64,000 bases of DNA from Capillidium heterosporum (GCA_016630905.1 WBMQ01000002.1:2418001-2482000), one strand, 5' to 3'. Positions 10,615 to 22,857 are shown, counted from the first letter of the stretch. Numbers and translations: made by a program. Notes: generated by a model not told the origin, from the sequence alone.

Positions 10615-12660
10615 TCAATACGAATTGATTAGCGTAAGTATAGATTCGGTATCCTCATCTGACATCAATTTCAACTTTAGCAGCTTTTGTACATTGATTC
10701 CGACTCTCCCCAAACCATCTTCGCCACTTTGACTTTTACAGTAAAGTTCAAATTCGGGTGTAGTTTTGACATAAGTTAAAGTACAGTTGGGTACGACAAT
10801 AGTCTGTGAAAGTTCACCTGACTCTACTTTAAATATCTCGATAAGATGAGTTGCTAAACTTATTAGATATGGATAAGCAAGTACTAATTTAAATATTAGA
10901 TATTATATTTCAAATTTAAATTGAGATACCAAATCGATTAGGCAAAGCTTCCCACTCCAGGAAGGAGCTTTTCTGCCTTGAGGCGAGCCCACTGTTGTCG
11001 ACGTAGCAGCCAAACTCTGGAATTTTCAACTTGGTTTAAAAATATGAATATGTATTACCTCTGTAGCACAGCAGAAACTCCTCTTGATTTATACGAAAAA
11101 TATTCAAAGGCAAACAATCCTGGAATCGTCGATTTAAAAGTACAGTGTCCTTGATATATTTAGATGTAAGGTCCGGTATAGCTATAGATGATGTAGTTTA
11201 GTCAATTATCAATTTACATATAGGCTTTACTTTTTATCGTATTTAAATGGTCTAAATCGATTATATCAAATCCCAAACTACAGGCTACCGCCAACTTGGT
11301 CTTCAAGAAACTTAGGTCGTTGGCGATTGCCCCGACATAAAACCTCTAATATTTTCAACTTTAATCTACAAACTTTTTAAAAGCTGCTTACCTTCAGTAG
11401 ACGCAAACCAGTCTTATACTTTACCGATTGCCACAATAATTTGTTTTGACAGCTTTGTTTATTTTCCGTACTCAAGTCGACTAATTCCATAACCTTGAAG
11501 TTGGATTTCAAATTTTGATGCTTGATCGAAACCAACAGTTGTTTACCCTGGCACCTACCTACCCGAAAATAGTTTACGTTTTCTGATATTTTGGTAGGCG
11601 ACATTGAATATTTTTGGCTATAGCTTTGAACTAAATCTAGAGGGTAAACCCACAGCTCTCGATCGGCTTTAAGAGGAAAGTTAGATAGTTAGAGATAGAA
11701 AAGATAGTGTTACCACGTAAGACTACTAGCACGTGGTAGTCGGATAGAGCTTCCAGCTGAATGACTTCTTGATCAGTTTTGAAGATGAGATTCAAGGACC
11801 CTGATTCAGTTAGTAAATAAATTCCATCATTACATCCAAACAAAAGCTGAGTTCCAAACTGTGCTATAAAAATTATTACATATAGCTTTAAGATTAAAAA
11901 AGTTACTTATGTGGACGGTTGATGCGCTAATACGATTAAAACTTACTGCATCGCTATATATTTCTTTGACAAGTGCAACTGGATTTTCAACTTTACAAAT
12001 TTGATCGGCAGTAGCCTCGATAGCTTTCATCCAATCGATCCGTCCCTTAACGGTAGGAGCTTGTAATGTAAAGCTATTAGTGCTTCTTCGCAAGTCGACA
12101 AGTGTAAATCTCGTTTCAAGTTGCGATACTGGTGCTATATTGGTTCGCTTCGACAAGCTTCTAGCTAACTTTAATACCTGCTCTTTCGGTTTCGACAAGT
12201 TGGATCGAGCGTTGGCTTGATCAGTGACTTTCAAAGAGTTTAGTGGGATGGCCTGCAGTCAATAAGTTATTTGATAAATTTGTTATTAATTTACCGAGGT
12301 AATAGCTAGATATTGTAGAATACCGTTTTTTTCCTCCTCTTTAGTTAGGACTAGTATGTTGTTGAATAGGAATACAGTAGCGTCTTGACTGTTATATCCA
12401 TTGATAAGCTTTAATTTCCCTTCCTTGATGAGCTGATGTCGGTTAGGATCTAGTAGATTGTACTGAATCAAACGACCGCTCAGTTTAATATTTTAAAAAT
12501 AGAATACCTTGGAAATATGTTCTGAATTGAAGATGAGACGAGACTTGATGAAACTGATCTTGGAATTTGGACCAAGCTCTTCAACCGGATCGCCTATTAT
12601 ACAATGCAAAATTTCAATAGATGATTATAATTATCACGTACTAATACAGTCCTTCTGCAT
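10615..12660 (-). CDS. PH-CNH protein, Rom2/Tus1-like but lacking the RhoGEF (DH) domain
   Basis: Ten exons join in frame: 12660-12642, 12593-12508, 12462-12295, 12252-11907, 11863-11714, 11666-11392, 11345-11231, 11181-11059, 11016-10930, 10883-10615 (545 residues, TGA stop). The early part (YNLLDPNRHQLIKEGKLKL, then VFLFNNILVLTKEEE) is the PH module that follows DH in fungal Rho1 exchange factors. The rest is a full citron-homology domain: FGCNDGIYLLTE, LRADRELWVYPLDL, LAVACSLGFDIIDL, EEFLLCYREFGCYVD, AYPYLISLATHLIEI. In Rom1/2 and Tus1 the DH domain activating Rho1 lies upstream; here no DH-like sequence exists between the gene and about 13.3 kb. The ATG at 12660 (MQKDCIS) gives a coherent frame, so this is either a real DH-less product or a truncated paralogue. 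GEF activity is not expected. Confidence 0.78.
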
Positions 12661-13274
12661 AAGATGTTGACTTCAATTAGCTTTGAATATATTTTGAGTC
12701 CTCTTTATATAGTGCTTCCTGATATTAATTATGTATATCAGTTTTTAGAAGAAACAGATGCTCCATATACTATAAATATAAAAGATATTTTTAGAGTGAT
12801 TGTATTGCAATGATAATATAACCATGAGCCTATAACATTTTTACCTTCAGACTCAGACTCTAAATATTTACTGCTTTTGGGAGAGTTTAACCTTGGAGAA
12901 ATGGATATCGCTCCACTTCACTTCAGCTGATAGTTAGAAAAGGCCGCTCATGTTCAGTGGGTTTAGCGTCCATCTGGCCATATCCCTATTCCCTAACTAC
13001 CTCAGTTCAACCAACTCAAGTAAACCACAGCTTTCCAGAGTTTAGCAAGTCTTGGCAATTAGAGTTCTATATAAGATTGAGACGGAGAAAACTAGTACTT
13101 GGAGACAAAAATAAACTTGGGCTATTTATAGATTCTTTTATATTTAAATTTATCTTAGGTTTAACTTACAACCATGTAGGTTCCTTTAGCCTCAGCAGTA
13201 TACATGTTGACAACAGACGGAATAGTATGTAGCTTTTGACAAACTTTTCGGCTTATTATCGAAGGTTGCTTTGC
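12661..13274. other. Spacer upstream of the PH-CNH gene
   Basis: This is where a DH domain would be expected for a full Rom2-type gene, but neither strand gives one. A 91-codon plus frame (12957-13232) resembles nothing recognised and may be the decayed 5' part of the neighbouring GDSL relic. Confidence 0.4.
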
Positions 13275-13770
13275 TGCTTTTTGCAAAATAGGTTTGAAGG
13301 ACAGCTTAACCAATTGTAGTATAGCGATTTCAACTATATATTCACCAAGGTCGAATCTAAATTTGTATTTATTATGCTGGAATTCATAATAAAGGAGTTC
13401 TTGCTTTACAGTGACTCCAATACCTTCCTCATGAGTGATATACCATTGTTAAACTAAAATTTAATTGAAATTTCACTTGAGAAATTGCAGTGCTGTATAA
13501 CAGTTGAGTTTATCCACAGCAAAATATTCAATATTATACTTATTACCATATGTGGCTTTATAAAGGCAAAACGCTTACATATCCAAATAACCATTTTCAA
13601 AACGAACAACTATATGGTACTTCTAATGAACAGGATTTACATTCAAGAGCTTTTCTTTGACAAACGGTGCAGCAAGTACTACGTACCTATCAACCTTTGC
13701 AAAAATCCTAACACTCATTTATACTGATACTTTGCATACATATTCATCATTATTTTAAAACTTCAATATG
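13275..13770 (+). pseudogene. Decayed GDSL hydrolase copy (relic 1)
   Basis: Read in shifting frames, this stretch matches the C-terminal half of the intact GDSL gene at 16039-17058. LKDSL matches LKDSL; MLEFIIKEFLLYSDSNTFL matches ILEPILKEFILSNDPHTFL; MSDIPLLN matches IGDLPFLD; then CSKYYVPINLCKNPNTHLY matches CSKDYVKVDICTNPNAHLY. The tryptophan after HLY is replaced by TGA, and the catalytic D-x-x-H block is lost. The 3' flank (about 13840-13890) also resembles that of the intact gene (about 17110-17160), so the duplication included downstream DNA. Stops and frame changes make it non-functional. Confidence 0.8.
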
Positions 13771-16038
13771 CTCTTTTAAATGTGCACTGTATGTATTTAT
13801 ATCCTACATATTTATAGCTTCAATCCAACTTTTAGACTCGAAAACTTATACAACAGGTTTATCAATATACCTCTCCAAAAATTTATTTATGAAGCTGGTG
13901 AGATAGATTTCCAAATAGATGGCACTGTAATCTAATTTCATAGCTTGTTTGGGGTTTATTTAATTTACAATTTTGGTTAGCTTACTATAAAACAAGCTCT
14001 ATAAATCTGCAAGGTTTACTAAATATACATTTTTGAGCCCTTTGAAATATATTTAAATAAAATGCATCATATATAGTTGAAAAATTGAGAGTTCTTCTAC
14101 CGAAATTTATATATATGTGCAGTTTAAAATATTGATTGCTTGAAGGAACTTTGTCACAAAATAGGTTTATAGTACCTTTAGTATGAACTGTATTGGTGAT
14201 TGCTTTACACATCTAGTTGCAATATCTTTCAATAGTATAACAGTTGAAAGAAATAAAAGCAAAACTAAAAGTAACTTTGATTAAAAGTTCATACTACAAC
14301 AAAAGAATTCATATAGCTCTGAATATCAAAGTTTAGAGTCGTAGTCTCATGAATACTATAGTATTATAAGATGTTTAATCGAAATATACTAAACTAAATA
14401 TACGAAATGCTTATATTGTATATTAATCTCAAACTTACACGATATGTGGCCGAAAGGTAGCAAAGGTGAACGCTCAAAAGCATAGTTAACTTATCATTTT
14501 GGAGAACTATACCATCAATTTGCTTGTTATTCAGTGGCCTCTTGCTCATATCTATCCCGAAAGTATTAAGTTTCTGTAAAAGATACTAGTATTTATTTCA
14601 CTGTTCAATTTTTACCTTGTAGAGCCTTATACCTCACTCTATCCTAGGTTAAAACACAATCGATGGACAGGTAGTTTGCACAAAGTATATTATTATACCA
14701 ACAGAATGAATGAGAGTAAGTTGAGCAAAGTCAAAGTTTAGACCACAGTTTAAACTAAGCTATGTCATTTAAAGAGTGACAAGGTGAGGTTGTGGGGATA
14801 CAATTCAAAATTAATCCACTCTAATAGCCATATAAGGCATATTTTTTCTTCAAAGTTGGTTTTTCAGGTTGCAAAATTTATAATATAGGTTATAACTACT
14901 AGTTAAAACTAAAAATTTGCCAAATTATGTTTCATTAGTTTGAAGAATAGGAATAGTTAGGTATGAAGGGAGATTGATAGGTCGTGTAGGTAGTTTATTC
15001 CATGTAGAAACTAAATGAATTCACCTTTGAATGTTAGCTACGTATTATATAAGATAAGTACCTTAACTAAATGAAAATTAGAGATATCAATGTATTGAGC
15101 TGTTGAATTCTTGACAAATGTACTAGTAAAGTATCTTGCTTAAGCTTAGTATGAAATATCACTATGCTGTAGGCTTTTTTAAAATCGAGAGTATTTGATT
15201 CTGGGCTAAAATGGGCAGCGTCTATATAAATTATATATAACAGTCTTAAAATATAAATAGGTATATGCTTTATTATTATTTTGGACCGGCTATAAAGTTA
15301 AAATATATAAAATAGCTGCTAAAATGGTTTAACTCGATACTAAAAATCACTTCCAATACTTGAAAATTAATTCAAAGTGAAAAGATTTAGTTATACGTAT
15401 ATTGAGTACTTTAGCCAACACATTTCCAATTGAGCTGTGGTAACCTACAGTTTGTCATCAGTACCGTCAAGGTAATTTACTGCTTCTAGTTGAAAAATTG
15501 AAAGCAATTTGAGCACTGTTTTCTGTTTTGAATTTAGGAAGCTTTTGAGCATCACTTGGTTTCAAGCAAATATTTTGCTGGTCCATAGAAGTTGTTATAT
15601 TTCCAATATTAGTTCGATATTAAAACTAACAATATAATATAAAGGCCATACAGGTTAATTGGAGTTCCAATGAATACAGTGATCACTATATTGTTCCGTT
15701 AAATATATAGTGTTTTATAATGGAACTTGTAAAATTATGACTATGTTTAATGAACATATAAAATAAATTTAACAGTTTGAAATTAGTGATAGACATCATC
15801 TGAAGCATATTATATTGAGCTTTATATGTAATGTAGAGCATAGTAAAAGATCATTATTCTTCAAACGTAGTTGTTGATAGCCGCTCTAATATCCCAGTCC
15901 TGCAATCGTATAAAAGTGATAGGCATTTAGTTGAGATTTATATAAATATCTCTAACTTTGAACTAGTCTTATTAACTTTATTATAACAATTAAACAAGTT
16001 CTGCTGCAATTTCTTATATTTGTTTTCAAAGCCGACCC
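13771..16038. other. Long gene-poor AT-rich region
   Basis: About 2.3 kb between the GDSL relic and the intact GDSL gene. Apart from 3'-flank similarity near 13840-13890, only chance frames are seen. It should contain the GDSL promoter at its right end. Confidence 0.45.
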
Positions 16039-17058
16039 ATGCGACTTGTAACTTTACTTCAGCTTTTAGTCTTAGGACTGGAAGCCTTGACAAAGCCATC
16101 CAAAGTTTCAAACAGCAAAGTATGTGTAGCTTCGCTACCAATCCCAACCATAAAGTTACCACTCAAAAGTATCTATAGATTCGACAATGTAGTAGTGTTT
16201 GGGGACAGTTTGAATGATGACGGCAACCTGTTCAAACTCACATCGGGAAAATCTCCTGATACCCTACACTACTGTAAGGGTCGATTCTCGAATGGTATAG
16301 TCTGGGTCGAGTACTTGCACAAGATGTTATCTACCTACTTAAAACGCACGTTGGGCTACAAGAACTTTTCAGTAGGAGGTAGTTCGGTAGTCAAAAGCTC
16401 AGAGGGAAGTAATAGTAAGTAGCTACATCAGTTTTCTTCTAATGTTTTCTTCACTTTAGCTTTATATACTCCAATAGAAACCCAATTCCAAGAACAGTTC
16501 AAATTATATAAAGCCGCAAACGAGAACTTGAGTCTGAAAGATAGTTTAGTTATTTTGTGGTTCGGTGGTAGCGACTACTTGATTGCCAAGCTAGAGCCTA
16601 AGCAGGTGTTTGCCATCTTGGAACCTATTCTAAAGGAATTTATACTTTCCAACGACCCCCATACCTTCCTCATCGGAGACTTACCATTCTTAGATCGACC
16701 CTTAGTTAATATGCCATCCGAGGAACGGAAGCATCTTAGAAGTGTTGAAGAACTCCATAATACCATGTTAGCTACCATGTTAATTACGCTTGACAAGTTT
16801 ATCAAAGAGAATCACCTACATACTCGAATAGTTACCTTTAAATCGAGGGACTATTTGACACCAATGACAGATGGGACCTATGACAAGAAACTCTTTCCCA
16901 GCAAGCTTATATTCGATCAGCAGTGCAGCAAGGATTACGTAAAGGTTGATATATGTACAAACCCTAATGCGCATCTCTACTGGGATGGTATCCATCCTAC
17001 TACCATTGTACATCGGTATTTGGCAGATAGCTTCATCAAGCTTTTGAAGGTTAAATAA
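16039..17058 (+). CDS. Secreted GDSL/SGNH-family lipase or esterase
   Basis: Two exons, 16039-16414 and 16460-17058, with a 45-nt intron, give 324 residues. A signal peptide (MRLVTLLQLLVLGLEALT) is followed by block I VVVFGDSLNDDGN with nucleophile S57. Block III is present as WFGGSDYL (a variant of GxND). Block V is YWDGIHPT, with D301 and H304 completing the triad. The order and FGDSLNDDGN wording match the plant/fungal GDSL lipase and thermolabile-hemolysin-like SGNH group. The product is expected to cleave ester bonds (lipid or cell-wall esters) outside the cell. It lies between two dead copies (13275-13770 and 17425-17720), so it is the surviving member of a local family. Substrate is unknown. 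Confidence 0.9.
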
Positions 17059-17424
17059 ATATAGTTTGGAGTTATAGCTTGTCATTTAAAAACTGGTAGG
17101 TATATTATTTAGCTTCAGAAGCCTATACAACGAGTTCACCAATGTATTCTACTAAAAATTTGTTGTAATGATTTTGTATTACTGAAATGTAGTAAAGGTT
17201 CAATGCTTTCAACTTTGGGCCTACAGCTTATTAACTTAAAGTCGTCTTTCAGCAACAATATGATCGCTTCTAAGCTAATCTAAATCCATTCAAAGTATAC
17301 AGATAAGTGACTTTCAATTACATTCCTATTTTTTAAATTGAGGTATATAATTGATACCTTTGTTACAGCTAATAAAGTTAGGATATAAAGCATTGAAAGT
17401 TTCACCTATAATCTTGGATATCAA
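17059..17424. other. 3' flank of the GDSL gene
   Basis: AT-rich spacer between the intact GDSL gene and relic 2. The part near 17110-17160 resembles the sequence behind relic 1. Confidence 0.5.
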
Positions 17425-17720
17425 GTTATATGTAGCTCCGTCGATATCTCAGCCCTAAACTTCAAGTCCAAAAGTATATACGAATTCGACTAACCAGTAG
17501 TGTTTAAGATCAGTTTAAGTAAAAATGGCAAATTAGACAAAGCCATCTTAGGCCTGTGTCACTATATATTACATTCCTGTAGAGGTAGGATATCCAGAAG
17601 TACAGTTTGAATAGAGTATCTAAATAGGATGGTACCCACCTACTTTGAGAGAAAGTTAATCTGAGAAATTTGAAGTTTTAGGTACTTCGATGACCTAAAG
17701 TTAAGGGCTCTCAGATTTTT
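17425..17720 (+). pseudogene. Decayed GDSL hydrolase copy (relic 2)
   Basis: The stretch aligns with the N-terminal half of the intact GDSL gene just upstream. KSIYEFD-stop-PVVFKISLSKNGKL matches KSIYRFDNVVVFGDSLNDDGNL, and CRGRISRSTV-stop-IEYLNRM matches CKGRFSNGIVWVEYLHKM. The nucleophile motif GDSL has become KISL. One tryptophan codon is now TGA. Only the first half is present, whereas relic 1 keeps only the second half. It is a tandem duplicate that died. Confidence 0.8.
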
Positions 17721-18584
17721 CACTTTGAGATGAAAGAGTTGAATATAATATGGGAAATAGTTCAGTCAGTAAACTATATTTTGGGAATCTTCGACTATAG
17801 TGTGAATTTTGATATGGTAATACGTAAAAATCTTTTGGGGTTAGTGGGTACTAGAAAGGTAAAACGAAGATAGTAGAGATTCTTATCAGCTGCCCTCAAT
17901 ATTGATTACTGTTTCTATTTGTAAGACATTTATAGCTATTGACTAAACATAAAAAGCAATGATATTAGACATAAGACCTTAGGTAGATAGTATGGGCTTT
18001 ATCAATACACAATGAGCGAAAATGTCTCAGTGAGCGTAGATGCAAAGTAAGCTAAATGAAAATAATAAAAATTCTTGTAATTATCGTCAAGCTTGACTTT
18101 TAATTTCTACTTCCAAAACATATACCAATATGGATTGAACATTGAATTTTAAACTAGTATTGCCAAAAATATGGTAAAATACTCTAAATAGCGCTTTTCC
18201 TTCGTATACTCTACCTATATACTACACTAATACATCGCCTAAAATAGAATATTAGTACCGCAGCTATGCTGATCTAGGTATGGCTGAAGCTATTGGTTAC
18301 TACTAGACTAGAGTAAAACGTCATATAGGTAAGCTCAAGAATAGGTCAGAATAAGTGTATACTTTAATGCTAAAAGTAATACTATCAGATAACCATATAT
18401 ACTATATATGGCTGGTAAGTCTAGAATATAAGCTTTATACAATGAAAAGTTAAGCGTATTGTTATTCTCAGTCTAGTATGCTCTTTATGGGAAACAGCCT
18501 GAGAAATCAATTATACACAAAGAGATGAGGGTTGATTAAAGCTAAGTACAGTTGCTATATAAAGGTAATCCTCGCTCTAAATAA
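17721..18584. other. Spacer between two relics
   Basis: No open frame or recognisable homology on either strand. Confidence 0.45.
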
Positions 18585-19638
18585 TCAGGGGACAAACAAA
18601 GCTCTCAGTATCTGGGAATTTTTACCAAGTTACACGACCAAGAGGCCCAAATAAACCGAGAAATTCATAGGAAGTCATTCTTCCTACCTTGACACCACAG
18701 ACTAATGAGAATGGATGAGCTGGAGCTGAAAAATATCGATCCTATCGCTAATTTACCCTACTGAGACTGATCGCTAGATTTCACCTACTTTCACCTCGGC
18801 CTCATTCTAATCTCATTATCCATGGATGGCAACGGGAACCACACTATGGATAGGATCTTGGATAACAAGTCCTTCAGCTTCGTCAGGATTTCTACTTGAA
18901 CGTACGTATCCTAAGCAGAGGCTACAACAAAGGTTGTATCATCGACCCTTTTGCAGCTATAACTGATATAAACAGCGGTTTAATTAACAGGTAGTTTTGC
19001 AAGTTTACACACCAGACCAAAGTTTACTATGGCACATTCCACATCATAATAGGCAAGGGTGAGAACTCTGGAGTTGCAACCTCTTCCAACAATCCATTAT
19101 TCTTTTTGCATTAAGGCTTCATCGACCTGCTGTAGGGTAGATGGCAGGACTAGCATTCTAAAAATCCAGTGCTCTAGTTAGCTCAGCAGATAATTTTTTT
19201 GGCTACAGCGATACCGTCAGCTTCATCTTCAACTACAAAAGGGCGATTACTGCTACAGCTATTCAGCCTATTCTAAATCTATTGCCTCAATTTGGACCAA
19301 TGGGCTGGTAGCTTGAAATAACTATAGGTATAGCCTCATCAACAACTTAACTGAATGCCATTATAAAGAATTTAACTATGGATGAAATGGTTACCAAGTT
19401 GTAGTTAGATTGACAGTTTACCCTGACTTTGAATTATACTGATGAAAGTTCGAAATCAAGTAAAGGGGTGAAGCCTTTTTACAAAATATACTTCTCTGAG
19501 CTTGTTCTGCTACCTAATAAATATATCAAGATAAACAATTTGAATAAAATAAAGGTACATGTGCTTGAGGCGCTGCAGCTCAAGGTAGGATTCTTCCAAA
19601 AGTTACTTCCAATCAAAGATAAGTTCAAGAATTATTGA
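18585..19638 (+). pseudogene. Dead tyrosinase gene
   Basis: Aligns over nearly the whole length with the intact tyrosinase at 24561-25797. Matching landmarks: ALSIWE; AQINREIH for AQVDRRIH; FFLP-stop-H for FLPWH; DELELKNIDP for YELELQNIDP; Y-stop-D-stop-S for YWDWS; RILDN; SNNPLFFLH for SPNDPLFFLH; and the C-terminal KINNLNKIKVHVLEALQLK for the RNNLDKAKVREFEAQQLN region. Three tryptophan codons became TGA and one TAG; further frameshifts occur. A 69-codon remnant of the C-terminus is still open at 19429-19638. Copper ligands are partly lost. Confidence 0.88.
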
Positions 19639-20185
19639 AGATTGATTCTTTTTATATTTATTATAAATAACATATTAATATACATTTCTTGTAATTGCCC
19701 ATTATATATATTTTCAAGTTTTAAGGCTTTAGTTTACTTTTTTAGTATTCAATTCGCTATTTAAGACTAAATTTATTATAGATAAAAGGCTATTATTAGT
19801 ACAGTTCAAATCATGGCAGCCAACTCATAAGGTCTTTAAACTCAAATACATAAAATACATAATATATTATTAGTATTTTGTAGATTAGAGAACAGCACTT
19901 TGCTGTAGAATAAGATCAGGCTATATAATAACTGAATTCATCTTCAACGTCATCCTCATAATCGCAAAGGAAAGCTTAGTTATTTGATGAATGTAAATTG
20001 GATATTGCATAGCAAATATCCAAACTATACTAGATAAACTCATAAAAGTGTCAAATAGTTTCAAATCAAGCACAGTAGCTGATCCAAAATATACACTAGC
20101 ACTATAAAACCAACCTACATAAATAAAACTTTATTATCAAAAAACAAGGTTCTCCAACGTGAGGAAACGTAAAAATCAAAACCCA
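19639..20185. other. Spacer downstream of the tyrosinase relic and MFS gene
   Basis: AT-rich, no gene recognised. Confidence 0.5.
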
Positions 20186-21637
20186 TCAATAGTTGTACCG
20201 GAACCTAGTCTCAGACTCTACCTTATTAGGATTGGAAGCTTCCTCCAAATCTAACTTGCGATTCTGGTACGGCAAAATAATAAATTTCAGTATAGTAGAC
20301 AGGACAATAGCCATGCCCATCGAAGTTAACGAAATAGTGTGGGATACAAAGAAAGCAGGGGCATCAGATTCCTGATACAGGAAACCAGCTAAACTTCCTC
20401 CCAAGTTACCAAAGGTAACGGCGATAGCAGTTGAAGCTGCTGAGGCGGTAGTACCTACAAAGTTACCGGAAACCCAAGCTAAGATGATGGGTACAGCCCC
20501 AGTACCAAACCCGTTGACGCATACTATACCCAAATACTTGACGATAGGATTGGAGACTAGGATGATGAGCAAAAATCCAACCGAGGCTAAGAGTAAAGAC
20601 CCAATTATGAAGTAGCCACGGTCCTTGCACCGGTCGGAGAAGTACCCGTTATGGATAGTGACCAAAAAGGCTAACAAGAAAGGTGGGGCTGAAAGTAGGA
20701 TGGTGGAAGTCTTATCCAAGTTCAAGTTGAGTTCGACGATTATGGTAGGTAATAAATAGGTTTGAGAGATCAATGGAAAGGATATGAAGAAGTAAGTGGC
20801 CATGTAGAAGTACAACTTGATGTCCTTGAACGTCTCCTTGAGCTGGTTCCAATTGAGTTTGCTATCTTCGCTGTCCACCTTGTACGACTTCAGATTCTCA
20901 ACCAATTGGATACGTTCGTCATTGGTCAAAAGCTTGAAGTTGCTGGGGGTGTCGGGTAGGTAGAACCAGGTGAAAACTGCGAACAGTAAAGGAGGTGCTC
21001 CTTCGATCAAGAACAAAAGCTGCCAAGTCTTGAAATGGTGGGTTGGGATGAAAGCGATACCGTAAGCGATTAACCCCGACAAAGCGTTGGCCAAACTAGA
21101 AGTTGCCACTATGGCACTCAACCTCAATCCCAACTTATCGCGATTGTAAAAGTAACTTAGATAGTAAATCAAGCCAGGAAAAAGACCTGCTTCAAACATA
21201 CCAATGAGGCACCTACATACCAGCAAGCTAGCGAAACTGGATACAAAGGTGTTACACACAGTAACTATACCCCATCCTAACATCAAAATACTCAACCACT
21301 TGGATGCCGTCATTCTTTTTAACAAAAGGTTGGAGGGTAGTTCAAAGGCGCAGTAGAAGACATAGAAGACTAGGACTATTATACCGAATTCGTGGGGCTT
21401 GATGTCGAGGTCGGTCAAAAGACCGTAGATCTTGGAGTAACCTAGGTTGACGCGGTCTAGATAGCATATAAGGTAGAGAAGGCAGCAGTAGGGGATGAGG
21501 TAGATATCCAGTTTGCGGTAGGCGGAACGTAAAGTTCGATCTTCGGTAGGCGGGTCCAAGTCGTAAGATATATTGTCATCCGATAGAGTTGAAAGTTTGG
21601 TATCCTTCATAGCTACAGTTTTTATGGTATATTTCAA
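20186..21637 (-). CDS. MFS permease of the anion:cation symporter (Dal5/Tna1-like) family
   Basis: Intronless, 483 residues. The cytosolic N-terminus ends in RKLDIYLIPYCCLLYLICYLDRVNLGYSK, whose family signature is YLDRVN-LG. Twelve hydrophobic segments follow in the usual 6+6 arrangement. The RCLIGMFEAGLFPG segment and FLIEGAPPLLFAVFTWFYLPDTP are typical of fungal ACS permeases (allantoate, nicotinate, pantothenate and related carboxylates). It should be a plasma-membrane symporter; the actual substrate cannot be told. Two in-frame ATGs lie at 21637 and 21607; the first is used here, the second (MKDTKL) is also plausible. It stands alone, with no catabolic neighbours. Confidence 0.9.
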   Translation of the reverse strand: MKYTIKTVAMKDTKLSTLSDDNISYDLDPPTEDRTLRSAYRKLDIYLIPYCCLLYLICYLDRVNLGYSKIYGLLTDLDIKPHEFGIIVLVFYVFYCAFELPSNLLLKRMTASKWLSILMLGWGIVTVCNTFVSSFASLLVCRCLIGMFEAGLFPGLIYYLSYFYNRDKLGLRLSAIVATSSLANALSGLIAYGIAFIPTHHFKTWQLLFLIEGAPPLLFAVFTWFYLPDTPSNFKLLTNDERIQLVENLKSYKVDSEDSKLNWNQLKETFKDIKLYFYMATYFFISFPLISQTYLLPTIIVELNLNLDKTSTILLSAPPFLLAFLVTIHNGYFSDRCKDRGYFIIGSLLLASVGFLLIILVSNPIVKYLGIVCVNGFGTGAVPIILAWVSGNFVGTTASAASTAIAVTFGNLGGSLAGFLYQESDAPAFFVSHTISLTSMGMAIVLSTILKFIILPYQNRKLDLEEASNPNKVESETRFRYNY

Positions 21638-22857
21638 TAGACTTTTTATGTTTGATGGAGATGAGAAGGTTGGTTTAGTTTTGCAAATTGTTGGCTTGCA
21701 AGGCCTTTTATCGTTGAAATTGTAAAGTACCAGCTGACCCTTTGAAGGTTTACTTGAAAATGTGATTTTGAAGTAGAAATGGAAAGCCTACCCATACCAA
21801 CCTCTCAAAACCTCCTTACATTTAATTGTACCCGTCGATTGGTTAGTTTTGCCTTGAGGCTTAGAGAACTATTTCTAATTTGGGATAGTATTTTAGTACA
21901 GTGCCAAAGAGGGGATGATTAAGATCGTCCGATGATCCCTAGTTCCAAAATCTTTGGCACAAAACTTTGGCCTGATTTAGTAACTTTTCTTCATGTTGAC
22001 AGTAAAATTTGGTTATGGGATAGAAAATGTATTGTCATCCTTGACTGTAGATGTCTTGTGGATCGAAATGGATGCTAGAAAGAGTAAGTCAGGGATATCG
22101 ATTATGGTAAAGTTCCAATGTAGCCGAAAGGAAAGTCTTTGGACTTTGGGTTTAATTAGGTTTGTAGTTTGAAGTATCCACGTTGAAGCGATGGACTCCG
22201 GAAATTACCAAATCAAATAAATTTCGAAAGCTGTTGGGATTTTGGATTGGAAATTAGCCACAATAACTGTTCGAAATTAAATGTAGTACCTCTATAATCT
22301 AATTTAGAAAACTAACCCATCAAAGCTGGAACACAGTTTACAACTTGGAGTTTACATCGTTTTAAGTATACCTCGACGGACAACTGCCAAATATATTTGA
22401 ACAAGGTGGAAATTATAATTAATAGAGTCTGGACTTTGAATGTATATATGTTTTGTGAACTCAGAATTACAGAGATTCTAGAATGATTACTTAGGAAGGA
22501 GTAAAAATGTTAATATATTTGAAGTTTTATGTAGTGGAAGACAAAAGTAGCTGAAAAAGTAAATATCCAAAGTCATAGGTTTGTATTTTTGAAAAAAGCC
22601 TAAATAATATCTTTAATATTTGAATAAAGAGTTGTACCTATAATAAAGAAACTCTAAATGGAGGGGAGTATGGGTTGTTGAGCTTAGATGCTAAAGTTTA
22701 CTTTACATTAGAATATTGGCACTATTATATAATAAAAATTGGAATAAAATGTTAGTGTATCTAGCTTTATACTTCATTTAATAGTTAAATGTTATTGCAA
22801 GTAAAATCCCTTGCACACTAAGTAGAAGAATATAAAGAGGTTGAGTATAACTTCAAT
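21638..22857. other. Gene-poor spacer upstream of the MFS permease
   Basis: About 1.2 kb without a supported gene. It should include the permease promoter. Confidence 0.5.

Noticed and set aside
11667-11713. Frameshift in the CNH domain near 11.7 kb
   Set aside because: A 47-nt GT-AG intron with a CTAAC branch site restores LRADRELWVYPLDL.
18585-19638. Use of TGA as a tryptophan codon, which would make the tyrosinase and GDSL relics functional
   Set aside because: Live copies use TGG at the same positions, and TGA is the normal stop of Pex11, homoserine kinase, tyrosinase and the PH-CNH gene. The relics also have TAG, TAA and frameshifts.
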